Below, in pieces: positions 58,171 through 64,000 of a stretch of DNA of 64,000 nucleotides. The DNA is from Hymenobacter sp. DG25A (lineage in GTDB: Bacteria; Bacteroidota; Bacteroidia; Cytophagales; Hymenobacteraceae): NCBI RefSeq assembly GCF_001280305.1, contig NZ_CP012623.1, positions 3,472,001-3,536,000 of the forward strand, written 5' to 3'. Position 1 is the stretch's first letter. Each line of letters begins with the position of its first letter. The position numbers and the translations under genes were made by a program. Under the pieces are notes generated by a model, which worked only from the letters and a program-made list of their open reading frames with translations, made no database searches and was not told the DNA's origin.

Positions 58171-58178
58171 TAACAAGA

Positions 58179-58209
58179 CGAAGATACGGCAGCAATGTCC
58201 TAAATCCAA
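58179..58209 (-). promoter_or_regulatory. candidate promoter of the riboswitch-metH unit
   Basis: On the minus strand TTGG (58209-58206), a 19-base spacer and TATCTTCG (58186-58179) resemble the Bacteroidota -33/-7 pattern with one mismatch in the -7 box. The predicted start falls just before the aptamer P1 strand. Confidence 0.5.
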
Positions 58210-58273
58210 TTTTTCGGGCCCGGGGGCGTTACCGGGAATCAGGAAGTTAGGGGGCTTTTAAGTTTCTTTGGGA

Positions 58274-59431
58274 ATGCTACTGTTATCACGTATTCTGGGC
58301 TTCATGACGGCGCTGCTGTTGCTGCCGGGCGCTTTTCTGCAGGCCCAAACGCTGCCCAAAACCCCCGGCACCGGCTTGCAGGGGCAGTATTACAACGGCC
58401 GCAACTTCGAGGAGCTGGCGCACACGCGCACCGATCCTACCATCGACTTTGATTGGACCTATAGCTCGCCCGGGCCGGGCCTGCCGCGGGAGCAGTTTCG
58501 CTCGCCAGCTCCGGGTGTATCGGGGGAGGACTTTTCTATCCGCTGGACAGGGCACATCTACATTCCCGTTACGGGGGTCTATACTTTTCGCATTGTGTCG
58601 GATGATGGCATGCGCGTTTGGGTGGGCGGCAAGCGGGTGCTGAGCTCTTGGCGCGACCAGCGGGCTACGGCCGTTACTACCCAGGTACAGCTCACGGGTG
58701 GCCGCTATTACCCCCTGCGAGTAGAATATTACCAGGTGCAGTGGGACAGCCGTGCTCTGCTCACCTGGCAGCTGCCTAATTCTGCCGAGGAGCCGCAGCC
58801 CGTTCCGCCGCAATATCTGTACGCCAAGCTGCCAGCTTCAGCCAAACCGGTGCCGCGCGAAGTGGCCCGGCCCACGCCCCCCGTTTCGGCTCCGCCAGCG
58901 GCACCAGTGGCAGTCAGAGCTACTAAGCCGGCAGTGCGTACGGTTCGGCCACCCGCGCGCCGCCCGTCAGTAGCGCCGCCTGCCCGGCGCGTAGTGGTAG
59001 TTCCGGCTGCCCCGCGGCCAGTGGAGCCGGTAGCGGTGCCAGCGTATACCAACGCGGCCGGGGAGCTGCCCGACCTAAGCACCCTAACCAAAGGCACCAC
59101 CGTTACGCTGCCTAATCTGTATTTCACTCAGGGCAAAGCCACGCTGCTGCCTACTTCCCGGCCCATGCTCAACCACCTGGTGCGTACGCTGCAGGCGCAA
59201 CCCACCCTGCGCCTGGAAATTGCGGGCCATACCGATAACGTGGGCAATGCGGAGCTGAACCGGCAGCTGTCGGAGCAGCGGGCCCGCACTGTGCGCGGGT
59301 ATCTGGTGCAGCAGGGGATTGATTCCACGCGCCTTACTCCAAAAGGCTACGGTGGCACCCGCCCCGTGGCCGATAACCGGGACCCCAAACAGCGGCCGCG
59401 CAACCGCCGGGTAGAAGTAGTAGTGGAATAA
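58274..59431 (+). CDS. PA14 domain - OmpA family protein
   Basis: The 385-residue exported protein has a signal peptide (ILGFMTALLLLPGAFLQAQ). A PA14 carbohydrate-binding domain covers about residues 30-170 (GLQGQYYNGRNFEELAHTR, FRIVSDDGMRVWVGGKRVL, YYPLRVEYYQ). A Pro/Ala/Arg-rich linker (~185-265) follows, then a C-terminal OmpA-like peptidoglycan-binding domain (NLYFTQGKATLLPTSRPML, IAGHTDNVGNAELNRQLSEQRA, RPRNRRVEVVVE). A protein that ties a glycan-binding head to the cell wall is likely. A TTG two codons before the ATG at 58274 is also in frame. The last ~33 bases recur at 61529-61561. Confidence 0.9.
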   Translation: MLLLSRILGFMTALLLLPGAFLQAQTLPKTPGTGLQGQYYNGRNFEELAHTRTDPTIDFDWTYSSPGPGLPREQFRSPAPGVSGEDFSIRWTGHIYIPVTGVYTFRIVSDDGMRVWVGGKRVLSSWRDQRATAVTTQVQLTGGRYYPLRVEYYQVQWDSRALLTWQLPNSAEEPQPVPPQYLYAKLPASAKPVPREVARPTPPVSAPPAAPVAVRATKPAVRTVRPPARRPSVAPPARRVVVVPAAPRPVEPVAVPAYTNAAGELPDLSTLTKGTTVTLPNLYFTQGKATLLPTSRPMLNHLVRTLQAQPTLRLEIAGHTDNVGNAELNRQLSEQRARTVRGYLVQQGIDSTRLTPKGYGGTRPVADNRDPKQRPRNRRVEVVVE

Positions 59432-59514
59432 AAACAACTCGTGCCCTGACCCGCCGGAGAATAGTTGTGGCAGCGGTTTTTCCGTAAAGCAGGCTCAGCT
59501 GACTATTCCTTGGC

Positions 59515-59739
59515 ATGGCTCCTAAAAAACCAGCTGCATCCGCCAAGAAAGCTACCGCCCCCTGGCCCGTGGAGCGCCCCACGGCCAGACATGAAAAAGG
59601 TCGCCCAAAAGCTGCCCTATCCGGCCAAACAGGCCGATATGAAGCTGCAGCCCGGCATGAGCTTCAGCACCTACCGTGCCGCTGGCAAGCTGCGCGATAA
59701 GGTGGCCCTGATAACCGGCGCCGACAGCGGCATTGGGCG
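59515..59739 (+). pseudogene. truncated SDR gene, 5' end only
   Basis: The sequence copies the first 220 or so bases of the intact SDR at 61648: the ATGGCTCCTAAAAAA start and the later LPYPAKQADMKLQPGMSF region and GADSGIG motif. Two defects are visible: a 2-base loss after CACGGCCA shifts the frame, and the copy stops at the nucleotide-binding glycine loop, where metH-derived sequence begins. Bases 59737-59739 (GCG) fit both parent sequences, a 3-base microhomology at the junction. No functional product is expected. Confidence 0.92.
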
Positions 59740-60075
59740 CGCCGACTCGTAGTTCAGCTCATATACAACGTGCTCGAGGCCTTAGTCCGTCTGGGCGATG
59801 GTGGTGCCGGAGAAGGTGTTGGTTTCCACCATGTCGGTCCCGGCCGCGAAGTACTCGGCGTGAATGCCCCGGATGATGTCGGGGCGGGTAAGGCTGAGTA
59901 GGTCGTTGTTGCCGCGCAGGGGCTTGGGGTGGTCGGCAAAGCGGGTGCCGCGAAAGTCCTCTTCGGTCAGCGGGTGGCGCTGAATCATGGTGCCCATGGC
60001 GCCATCCAGAATGAGGAGGCGCTGGCGGAGCAGGTCGGGAAGGGGAGACGGAGCGGTGAGGGTGGTAGCGGACAT
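59740..60075 (-). pseudogene. truncated metH, N-terminal 110 codons
   Basis: The sequence corresponds to 57671-57997 of the intact metH, same strand, with strong protein identity ([24 protein letters not shown]). It has an extra 3 codons near the start. After ...TTIAQTD a TAC codon has become TAA, so it would make only ~97 residues, and it is cut off at the junction with the SDR fragment at 59740. Its own SAM riboswitch is still present upstream at 60109-60256. It is a pseudogene; a short peptide might still be made. Confidence 0.93.
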
Positions 60076-60108
60076 TTCTTTCGGATTGAAATGCGGGCGG
60101 GCAGCGCG

Positions 60109-60256
60109 TATCCAGAAAGAAACCCGCACAGTTGCGTACGGATCCGGCTGTCATCTTCTTTCACCTAAAAACGCGGTGAAATGGGAGTTGGTACCTACTC
60201 GTGGTAGGTTGCCAAGACGTCATCGGGCCCGGTCCCTCGGTCTTTCTGGATAGCAG
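60109..60256 (-). promoter_or_regulatory. second SAM-I riboswitch, upstream of the metH fragment
   Basis: The aptamer (60256 to 60148) keeps CTATCCAGAAAGACCGAGGG, GGGCCC, GGCAACC and ACCAACTCCC, with P1 CTGCTATC/GATGACAG (one mismatch, one wobble). The distal strand CTTTCTGGATA (60119-60109) still pairs over 11 bases with the 5' strand, as in the metH copy. The non-pairing parts differ clearly from the first copy. I did not find the TATCTTCG-like promoter seen upstream of the first copy. Confidence 0.88.
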
Positions 60257-60360
60257 CGTGCCACCAAGAAACAACGGCGGACTCATTGCTGCACACCCGT
60301 CATTATTCCAACAAGGCAAATGGAAAATTGCCTTGGATTTAAGTTTATAAATTGTTTAGT

Positions 60361-60389
60361 ATATATTAAAATATTTTAATATATTTTTG
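60361..60389. promoter_or_regulatory. 24-bp perfect AT palindrome overlapping a -7-like box
   Basis: Bases 60361-60384 read the same on both strands (all A/T). TATTTTTG at 60382-60389, fitting TAnnTTTG, overlaps its right edge and lies 28 bases before the azoreductase ATG. An operator over the promoter is plausible. Confidence 0.5.
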
Positions 60390-60416
60390 AATAAATCTAA
60401 TTAATAAGAACAGCTC

Positions 60417-61010
60417 ATGAATGCACTTGTAGTTAATTCCAGTGGCCGCACCGAGTATTCGGTCAGCCGCCAGTTGGTCGCCGAACTGATGACTGAATTG
60501 GAGATAAAGCACCCGGACCTGCATGTGCACTACCGCGATGTGGCGGCGGGCATGCCCTACGTCAATGACCTGATGATTGCCGGGTTCTACACGCCAGTCG
60601 ACGCCCGTAGTGCCGATCAGACGCAGGCCCTGGCTTTTTCTGACTTGCTGGTGCAGGAGCTGAAAGCGGCCGATATGCTCATCATTGGGGTGCCGATTTA
60701 CAACTTTAGCATCCCGGCTGCGCTCAAAGCATGGATTGACTTGATTGCGCGGGCCGGCCTCACTTTCTCCTTTTCGGCCGATGGCCCGATGGGACTGCTA
60801 CATGATAAAAAAGCATACCTGGTGGTCGCCTCAGGCGGGGTAGAAGTAGGCAGCCCCTATGATATGGCTACGCCTTACCTGCGCCAGGTGCTGGGCTTCG
60901 TGGGTATTACCGACGTCGAGATTATTAGCGCCGACCAGCTTAACCTTCTGGGGGAGCAACCTATTGGCAGCGCGCGCGAAGCTATTCAGCGCATTCACGC
61001 CATCGTCTGA
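60417..61010 (+). CDS. azoR: FMN-dependent NADH-azoreductase / quinone reductase
   Basis: The 197-residue flavodoxin-fold enzyme reduces quinones and azo compounds with NADH. The FMN phosphate loop NSSGRTEYSVSRQL is at residues 7-20. Other matches are PIYNFSIPAALKAWIDLIARAGLTFSF, the characteristic AzoR central motif, and the SGGV loop (VASGGVEVG). It is slightly shorter than E. coli AzoR (201) but complete. It is flanked by an AT-rich leader with a palindrome and by a strong terminator, and sits where a second copy of the PA14-OmpA gene would be expected, so it looks inserted. The A/T-rich leader differs from the surrounding GC-rich DNA. Confidence 0.92.
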   Translation: MNALVVNSSGRTEYSVSRQLVAELMTELEIKHPDLHVHYRDVAAGMPYVNDLMIAGFYTPVDARSADQTQALAFSDLLVQELKAADMLIIGVPIYNFSIPAALKAWIDLIARAGLTFSFSADGPMGLLHDKKAYLVVASGGVEVGSPYDMATPYLRQVLGFVGITDVEIISADQLNLLGEQPIGSAREAIQRIHAIV

Positions 61011-61062
61011 AGCAAAACGAGTTAGAGCAGTTCTCAGGCCCGGGTGCTTTATAAACGGAGGC

Positions 61063-61109
61063 AAAGCCGAGCGTTACACGGCCGTATGGATGTGTAACGC
61101 TCGGCTTTT
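61063..61109. terminator. terminator after the azoreductase
   Basis: A 17-bp perfect stem (AAAGCCGAGCGTTACAC at 61063-61079 with 61092-61108) has a 12-base loop and T-rich right flank. It could also serve the former moeA on the other strand. Confidence 0.9.
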
Positions 61110-61156
61110 AGTGCTGGCCACCTCGTCTGAACTCATGCCGAGTGCCGGCAACAGTC

Positions 61157-61520
61157 CTATAAAGCCCACGCCGGCCACACGCTGCCTGCCGGAAAGACAG
61201 CCGGCTCCGGTGGCAGCTCCAGAAACGCAGTAACCCCCAGTAAGCCCGCCAAGTCGCCGGAGCCGCCTACGCGCAGTGGCGTTGCTAGGCGGCGGCCTTC
61301 GGCATCTACGCGTCAGGCGCACGGGTACGAAGTGCGCCAACTGGGGCTTAAAATTGATATCGACGGTGAGCACGGCGGGTGCGGGTGCTTCGATAAATGC
61401 GGCTGTTTCTGATGCATCTGCGGGCTGCATGCAGGCGTTCAGCCAGGGCCGTACGTAGCGGCAGGCCGTGAGGGAAGTCGAGACCGGGTTGCCCGGCAGG
61501 CCAAATACCACCCATCCTTC
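61157..61520 (-). pseudogene. moeA 3' fragment
   Basis: On the minus strand the first part reads GWVVFGLPGNPVST ... APAVLTVDINFKPQLAHF, matching the MoeA C-terminal region. After RLT a one-base frameshift is needed; in the shifted frame DAEGRRLATPLRVGGSGDLA and FLELPPEPAVFPAGSVWPAW follow, ending in TAG at 61157. It thus covers about the last 120 codons of a moeA that is not the copy at 16020 (many substitutions). The 5' side is cut at about 61520, where the OmpA-gene tail begins. No function is expected. Confidence 0.9.
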
Positions 61521-61528
61521 GGCGCGCG

Positions 61529-61561
61529 CGCAACCGCCGGGTAGAAGTGGTAGTGCAGTAA
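61529..61561 (+). pseudogene. PA14-OmpA gene tail, last ten codons and stop
   Basis: The sequence encodes RNRRVEVVVQ followed by TAA, nearly identical to the last codons (RNRRVEVVVE) of the gene ending at 59431. The spacer to the SDR start (61562-61647) also resembles 59432-59514. It marks the right side of the duplicated segment. Confidence 0.85.
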
Positions 61562-61647
61562 AAACTACTCGGATGCCAGCCAACCGCTGGATGGTTATGC
61601 CGTAGGTTTTCTCGTAGAGAGAAAGCAACCGACTATTCCCTGGCACT

Positions 61648-62568
61648 ATGGCTCCTAAAAAATCAGCATCCGCTAAACAAGATACTGCCCCCAGACCCGT
61701 GGAGCGCCCCACGGCCAAAGACATGAAAAAGGCCGCCCAAAAGCTGCCCTATCCGGCCAAACAGGCCGATATGAAGCTGCAGCCCGGCATGAGCTTCAGC
61801 ACCTACCGCGCCGCTGGCAAGCTGCGGGATAAGGTGGCCCTGATAACCGGCGCCGACAGCGGCATTGGGCGGGCCGTGGCCGTAGCCTTTGCCATGGAAG
61901 GAGCCCATGTAGCGGTACTCTACAACCAAAACACCCAGGACGCCGAGGAAACCAGGCGCCTGGTAGAAGCCCAGGACCGTAAGTGCCTGCTGCTGCAGCT
62001 GGATGTGCGCGACCCGGAGCAGTGCCGGCAGGCCGTGAGCCGCACGCGCAAGGAGCTGGGCGGCCTGAATATTCTGGTGAACAACGCGGCCTTCCAGATG
62101 GCGCAGGAAAAGTTTGAGGACATTCCCGAAGAGCAGATCCGGCGCACCTTCGATACCAATATTCTTGGCTATATCTGGATGGCGCAGGCCGCCGTGCCCC
62201 ACTTTCAAAAGAACGACTGCATCATTAATACCGGCAGCATTGTGGGCCTCACCGGCAACCCCCTGTTGATTGACTACACCGCCAGCAAATCGGCTATTCA
62301 TGCCTTCACCAAAAGTCTGGCCACCCACCTGGGCGAGCGGGGAATTCGGGTGAACTGCGTGGTGCCCGGCCCGGTCTGGACGCCCAACATCCCCGCTACC
62401 ATGCCGCGGGAAGAGGTAGAGAAGTTTGGGTATGAAGTAGCCCTGAAGCGCCCCGGCCAGCCCGAGGAGCTGGCACCTGCCTATGTGCTGCTGGCCTCAG
62501 AAGATGGCTCTTTCATGACGGGCAGCCTGGTACACGTAACCGGCGGCAAGCTCAGCAGCGACCAATAG
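61648..62568 (+). CDS. SDR-family oxidoreductase (YghA-like)
   Basis: The 306-residue NAD(P)-dependent short-chain dehydrogenase has a ~60-residue N-terminal extension with PYPAKQADMKLQPGMSF, as in the YghA/ glucose-ribitol dehydrogenase group. The cofactor loop is TGADSGIGR (Gly68, Gly72, Gly74). NNAAFQ follows, and the catalytic set is Ser197, Tyr210, Lys214 (YTASK). PGPVWTPNIPATMP and MTGSLVHVTGG close the fold. It is complete, unlike the fragment at 59515. It precedes the gluconate-dehydrogenase-like genes; a shared sugar or polyol pathway is possible but not proven. Confidence 0.93.
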   Translation: MAPKKSASAKQDTAPRPVERPTAKDMKKAAQKLPYPAKQADMKLQPGMSFSTYRAAGKLRDKVALITGADSGIGRAVAVAFAMEGAHVAVLYNQNTQDAEETRRLVEAQDRKCLLLQLDVRDPEQCRQAVSRTRKELGGLNILVNNAAFQMAQEKFEDIPEEQIRRTFDTNILGYIWMAQAAVPHFQKNDCIINTGSIVGLTGNPLLIDYTASKSAIHAFTKSLATHLGERGIRVNCVVPGPVWTPNIPATMPREEVEKFGYEVALKRPGQPEELAPAYVLLASEDGSFMTGSLVHVTGGKLSSDQ

Positions 62569-62570
62569 GG

Positions 62571-62660
62571 GAGGTTGTGAAATGGTGAGTTGATGTTCGG
62601 TTTGCGCAGAACCGCGCCTTACAGAACATCAAACTCACCGATTCATAATTTCACAACCTC
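62571..62660. repeat. imperfect palindromic element, copy 2
   Basis: GAGGTTGTGAAAT and GGTGAGTTGATGTTC on the left (62571-62598) pair with GAACATCAAACTCACC and ATTTCACAACCTC on the right (62624-62660), with an 8-base bulge on the right arm. It resembles the element at 52975-53043. Confidence 0.7.
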
Positions 62661-62689
62661 ACCAACTCACCCTTTTACTACTTCACCAT

Positions 62690-63283
62690 ATGCCCTATCC
62701 CGAAGGCACCGTACGCGCCCTGCTGCAAACCGACCTGGTGACGGAAGCCACCCGCGCAGCGCTGCAGGCCCGGCTGGATGCCCCCACATACTATCTGCCG
62801 CAGTTTTTTGATGCCGATACGTACCAGTTGCTGCGGGTCGTGGCCGCCCGGCTCCTGCCGCAACCTGACCGCCCCGCGCCCATTGCGCTGGCCCCGGCCA
62901 TTGATGCCCGCCTGGCCGAAGGCCGCTCCGATGGCTGGCGCTACGACGTGCTGCCCCCCGACCGGGAAGCCTACCGCATGGGCCTGGGAGGTATCAATCA
63001 GGCAGCCCAGGCGCAGTTTCAGCAGGATTTTATGGCTTTGGATGCGGCTCGTCAGGATGCGGTGCTGGAACAGCTGGCGGCTGGCAAAGCCGCGGGTGAA
63101 AACTGGCAGCAGATAAATCAGGAGCGGTTTTTTGAAGAGCTGCTGGCTGAGCTGACCGAAAACTACTACGCCCATCCCCTGGCCCAGGAGGAAATTGGCT
63201 ACGTGGGCATGGCCGACGTACCCGGTTGGACGCGCATCGGCCTGAATGAGCTGGAGCCCCGGGAGCCCGAGGAGCTGAACTAG
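62690..63283 (+). CDS. gluconate 2-dehydrogenase subunit 3-like protein
   Basis: The 197-residue protein matches the small subunit family of gluconate dehydrogenase-type enzymes: TYYLPQFFDADTYQLLRVVAARLLPQP and AIDARLAEGRSDGWRYDVLPPD, plus EERFFEELLAELTENYYAHPLAQEEIGYVG-like residues near the end. These subunits help to export or stabilise a GMC flavoprotein, and that gene follows directly. Unlike many members it lacks a visible Tat signal. The ATG at 62690 directly follows repeats of TTCACC-like sequence. Confidence 0.88.
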   Translation: MPYPEGTVRALLQTDLVTEATRAALQARLDAPTYYLPQFFDADTYQLLRVVAARLLPQPDRPAPIALAPAIDARLAEGRSDGWRYDVLPPDREAYRMGLGGINQAAQAQFQQDFMALDAARQDAVLEQLAAGKAAGENWQQINQERFFEELLAELTENYYAHPLAQEEIGYVGMADVPGWTRIGLNELEPREPEELN

Positions 63284-63301
63284 TACCATGGCCAAAGCGC
63301 G

Positions 63302-63320
63302 TAGTCTGACGTTCAGACTA
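63302..63320. other. small hairpin between the two subunit genes
   Basis: TAGTCTGA (63302-63309) and TCAGACTA (63313-63320) form an 8-bp stem with a 3-base loop, without a T-tract. It may be an RNA processing or stability element inside an operon. Confidence 0.4.
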
Positions 63321-63388
63321 TGCCCGTGCGCTGATAATATTCTCAAAACATCAGGTCACGATTTCACCACAACACCATTTCACTGCAT

Positions 63389-64000
63389 ATGCCCGACGAA
63401 GAAGTGCTGGAAGAAGGGATAAAGAACCCGGTGAAGTCTGAAATACAGGACCCGCTGCTGAAAAGTCTGCTGAAAGAATCGGCTGCCCCCACCGAAAAGG
63501 AGCAGCCCCAACCCGTGCCCAGCCCCGCCGGGGAGGTAGATTGCGTGGTGATTGGGACCGGGGCGGGCGGGGCGCCGCTGCTGGCCCGGCTGGCCATGGC
63601 CGGGCTGAAAGTGGTAGCCCTGGAGGCCGGGCCCTGGCACAACCCGCGCCGGGACTTCGCTACCGATGAGAAAGCCCAGGAGTTTCTGTTCTGGAACGAT
63701 GAGCGGCTGGCTGCCGGTAAAGACCCGGTGGCTTTCGGCAAAAACAACTCCGGCACCGGCGTGGGCGGCTCCACGCTGCATTACACGGCCTACACGCCCC
63801 GCGCCCAGGACGACGACTTCCACATCCGCCGCGACTTTGGCGTGGGTGCCGACTGGCCCTTCGGCTACGATGAGCTGGAGCCTTATTACGACGAGCTGGA
63901 GCAGTTTCTGGGTATATCCGGCCCGGAAAATTACCCCTGGGGCAAGCCCCGGCGCCGGCCCTATCCGCTGGCGCCGCTGCCCCTGAACGGTGCCGCCCTG
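63389..64000 (+). CDS. GMC-family oxidoreductase, N-terminal part
   Basis: 204 residues are visible before the window ends. After a ~50-residue acidic lead, the FAD motif VVIGTGAGGAPLLARLAMAGLKVVALEAGP appears (GxGxxG). FGKNNSGTGVGGSTLHYTAYTPR follows, the GMC signature 1 region with the FAD-contacting GVGGSTLH. WPFGYDELEPYYDELEQFLGISG matches bacterial gluconate- or choline-dehydrogenase-like GMC proteins. Together with the preceding subunit-3 gene it should form a membrane-linked polyol or sugar-acid dehydrogenase; the substrate is unknown. The C-terminal catalytic His is beyond the window. Confidence 0.9.
   Translation, partial: MPDEEVLEEGIKNPVKSEIQDPLLKSLLKESAAPTEKEQPQPVPSPAGEVDCVVIGTGAGGAPLLARLAMAGLKVVALEAGPWHNPRRDFATDEKAQEFLFWNDERLAAGKDPVAFGKNNSGTGVGGSTLHYTAYTPRAQDDDFHIRRDFGVGADWPFGYDELEPYYDELEQFLGISGPENYPWGKPRRRPYPLAPLPLNGAAL

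Noticed and set aside
59782-60129. A 115-codon frame that could be a small MetH-like protein
   Set aside because: It is the truncated metH copy ended by a TAC to TAA change; the homocysteine domain is incomplete.
61074-61724. 216-codon minus-strand frame as a gene
   Set aside because: Only its middle matches MoeA, with a frameshift; the ends are antisense of the SDR leader and the azoR terminator.

Overview
The window reads as a chromosomal segment of a high-GC member of the Bacteroidota, most likely Hymenobacter or a close relative. The reasons are three giant secreted proteins with type IX secretion (T9SS) C-terminal sorting domains, a lipoprotein TamA-like protein (TamL) next to TamB, intrinsic terminators between many genes, promoter-like TAnnTTTG boxes, and a tRNA without an encoded CCA end. 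The genus is inferred from these traits and the protein style, not from a database match.

Layout. 1-9.5 kb: end of an Omp85-type outer-membrane protein, a lipoprotein esterase, initiator tRNA-Met, and a 7-kb cadherin-like T9SS protein. 9.8-14.1 kb: glpD, a beta-carbonic anhydrase, a TPR protein, a TonB-C protein and a small lipoprotein. 14.3-27.7 kb: a molybdenum island with an OFA-type MFS transporter plus a 48-residue partner, moeA, moaC, a MobB-MobA fusion, moaE, moaD, moaA, a SnoaL-like protein, a MOT1-type molybdate transporter, a MoeB-rhodanese fusion, fdhD, a small DUF7009-like protein and an FdhF/YdeP-type molybdoenzyme. 27.9-30.2 kb: a serine hydrolase and an AT-rich acyltransferase. 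30.3-37.8 kb: tamB-tamL. 38-40.8 kb: a DPE2-like 4-alpha-glucanotransferase. 41-51.9 kb: two more large T9SS proteins. 52-58.2 kb: a thioredoxin-reductase-like flavoprotein, metF and metH, the last preceded by a SAM-I riboswitch. 58.3-62.6 kb: a rearranged region with a PA14-OmpA protein, gene fragments, a second SAM riboswitch, an azoreductase and an intact SDR. 62.7-64 kb: gluconate-dehydrogenase-like subunits, the last cut by the window end.

How the genes fit together. The molybdenum island holds nearly everything needed to take up molybdate (MOT1), build molybdopterin (MoaA, MoaC, MoaD, MoaE, MoeB), insert Mo (MoeA), attach GMP (MobA) and sulfurate the cofactor (FdhD) for one local oxidoreductase. 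A separate MogA/MoaB is not seen. MetF and MetH form the methyl branch of methionine synthesis, with SAM feedback through the riboswitch.

The clearest unusual structure is at 57.7-61.9 kb. The order intact metH - riboswitch - OmpA gene - truncated SDR - truncated metH - second riboswitch - unrelated insert - OmpA tail - intact SDR is what a tandem duplication from inside metH to inside SDR would leave, followed by replacement of most of the second OmpA copy with a block carrying an azoreductase and the 3' end of a moeA. All function calls come from reading motifs; no searches were run.
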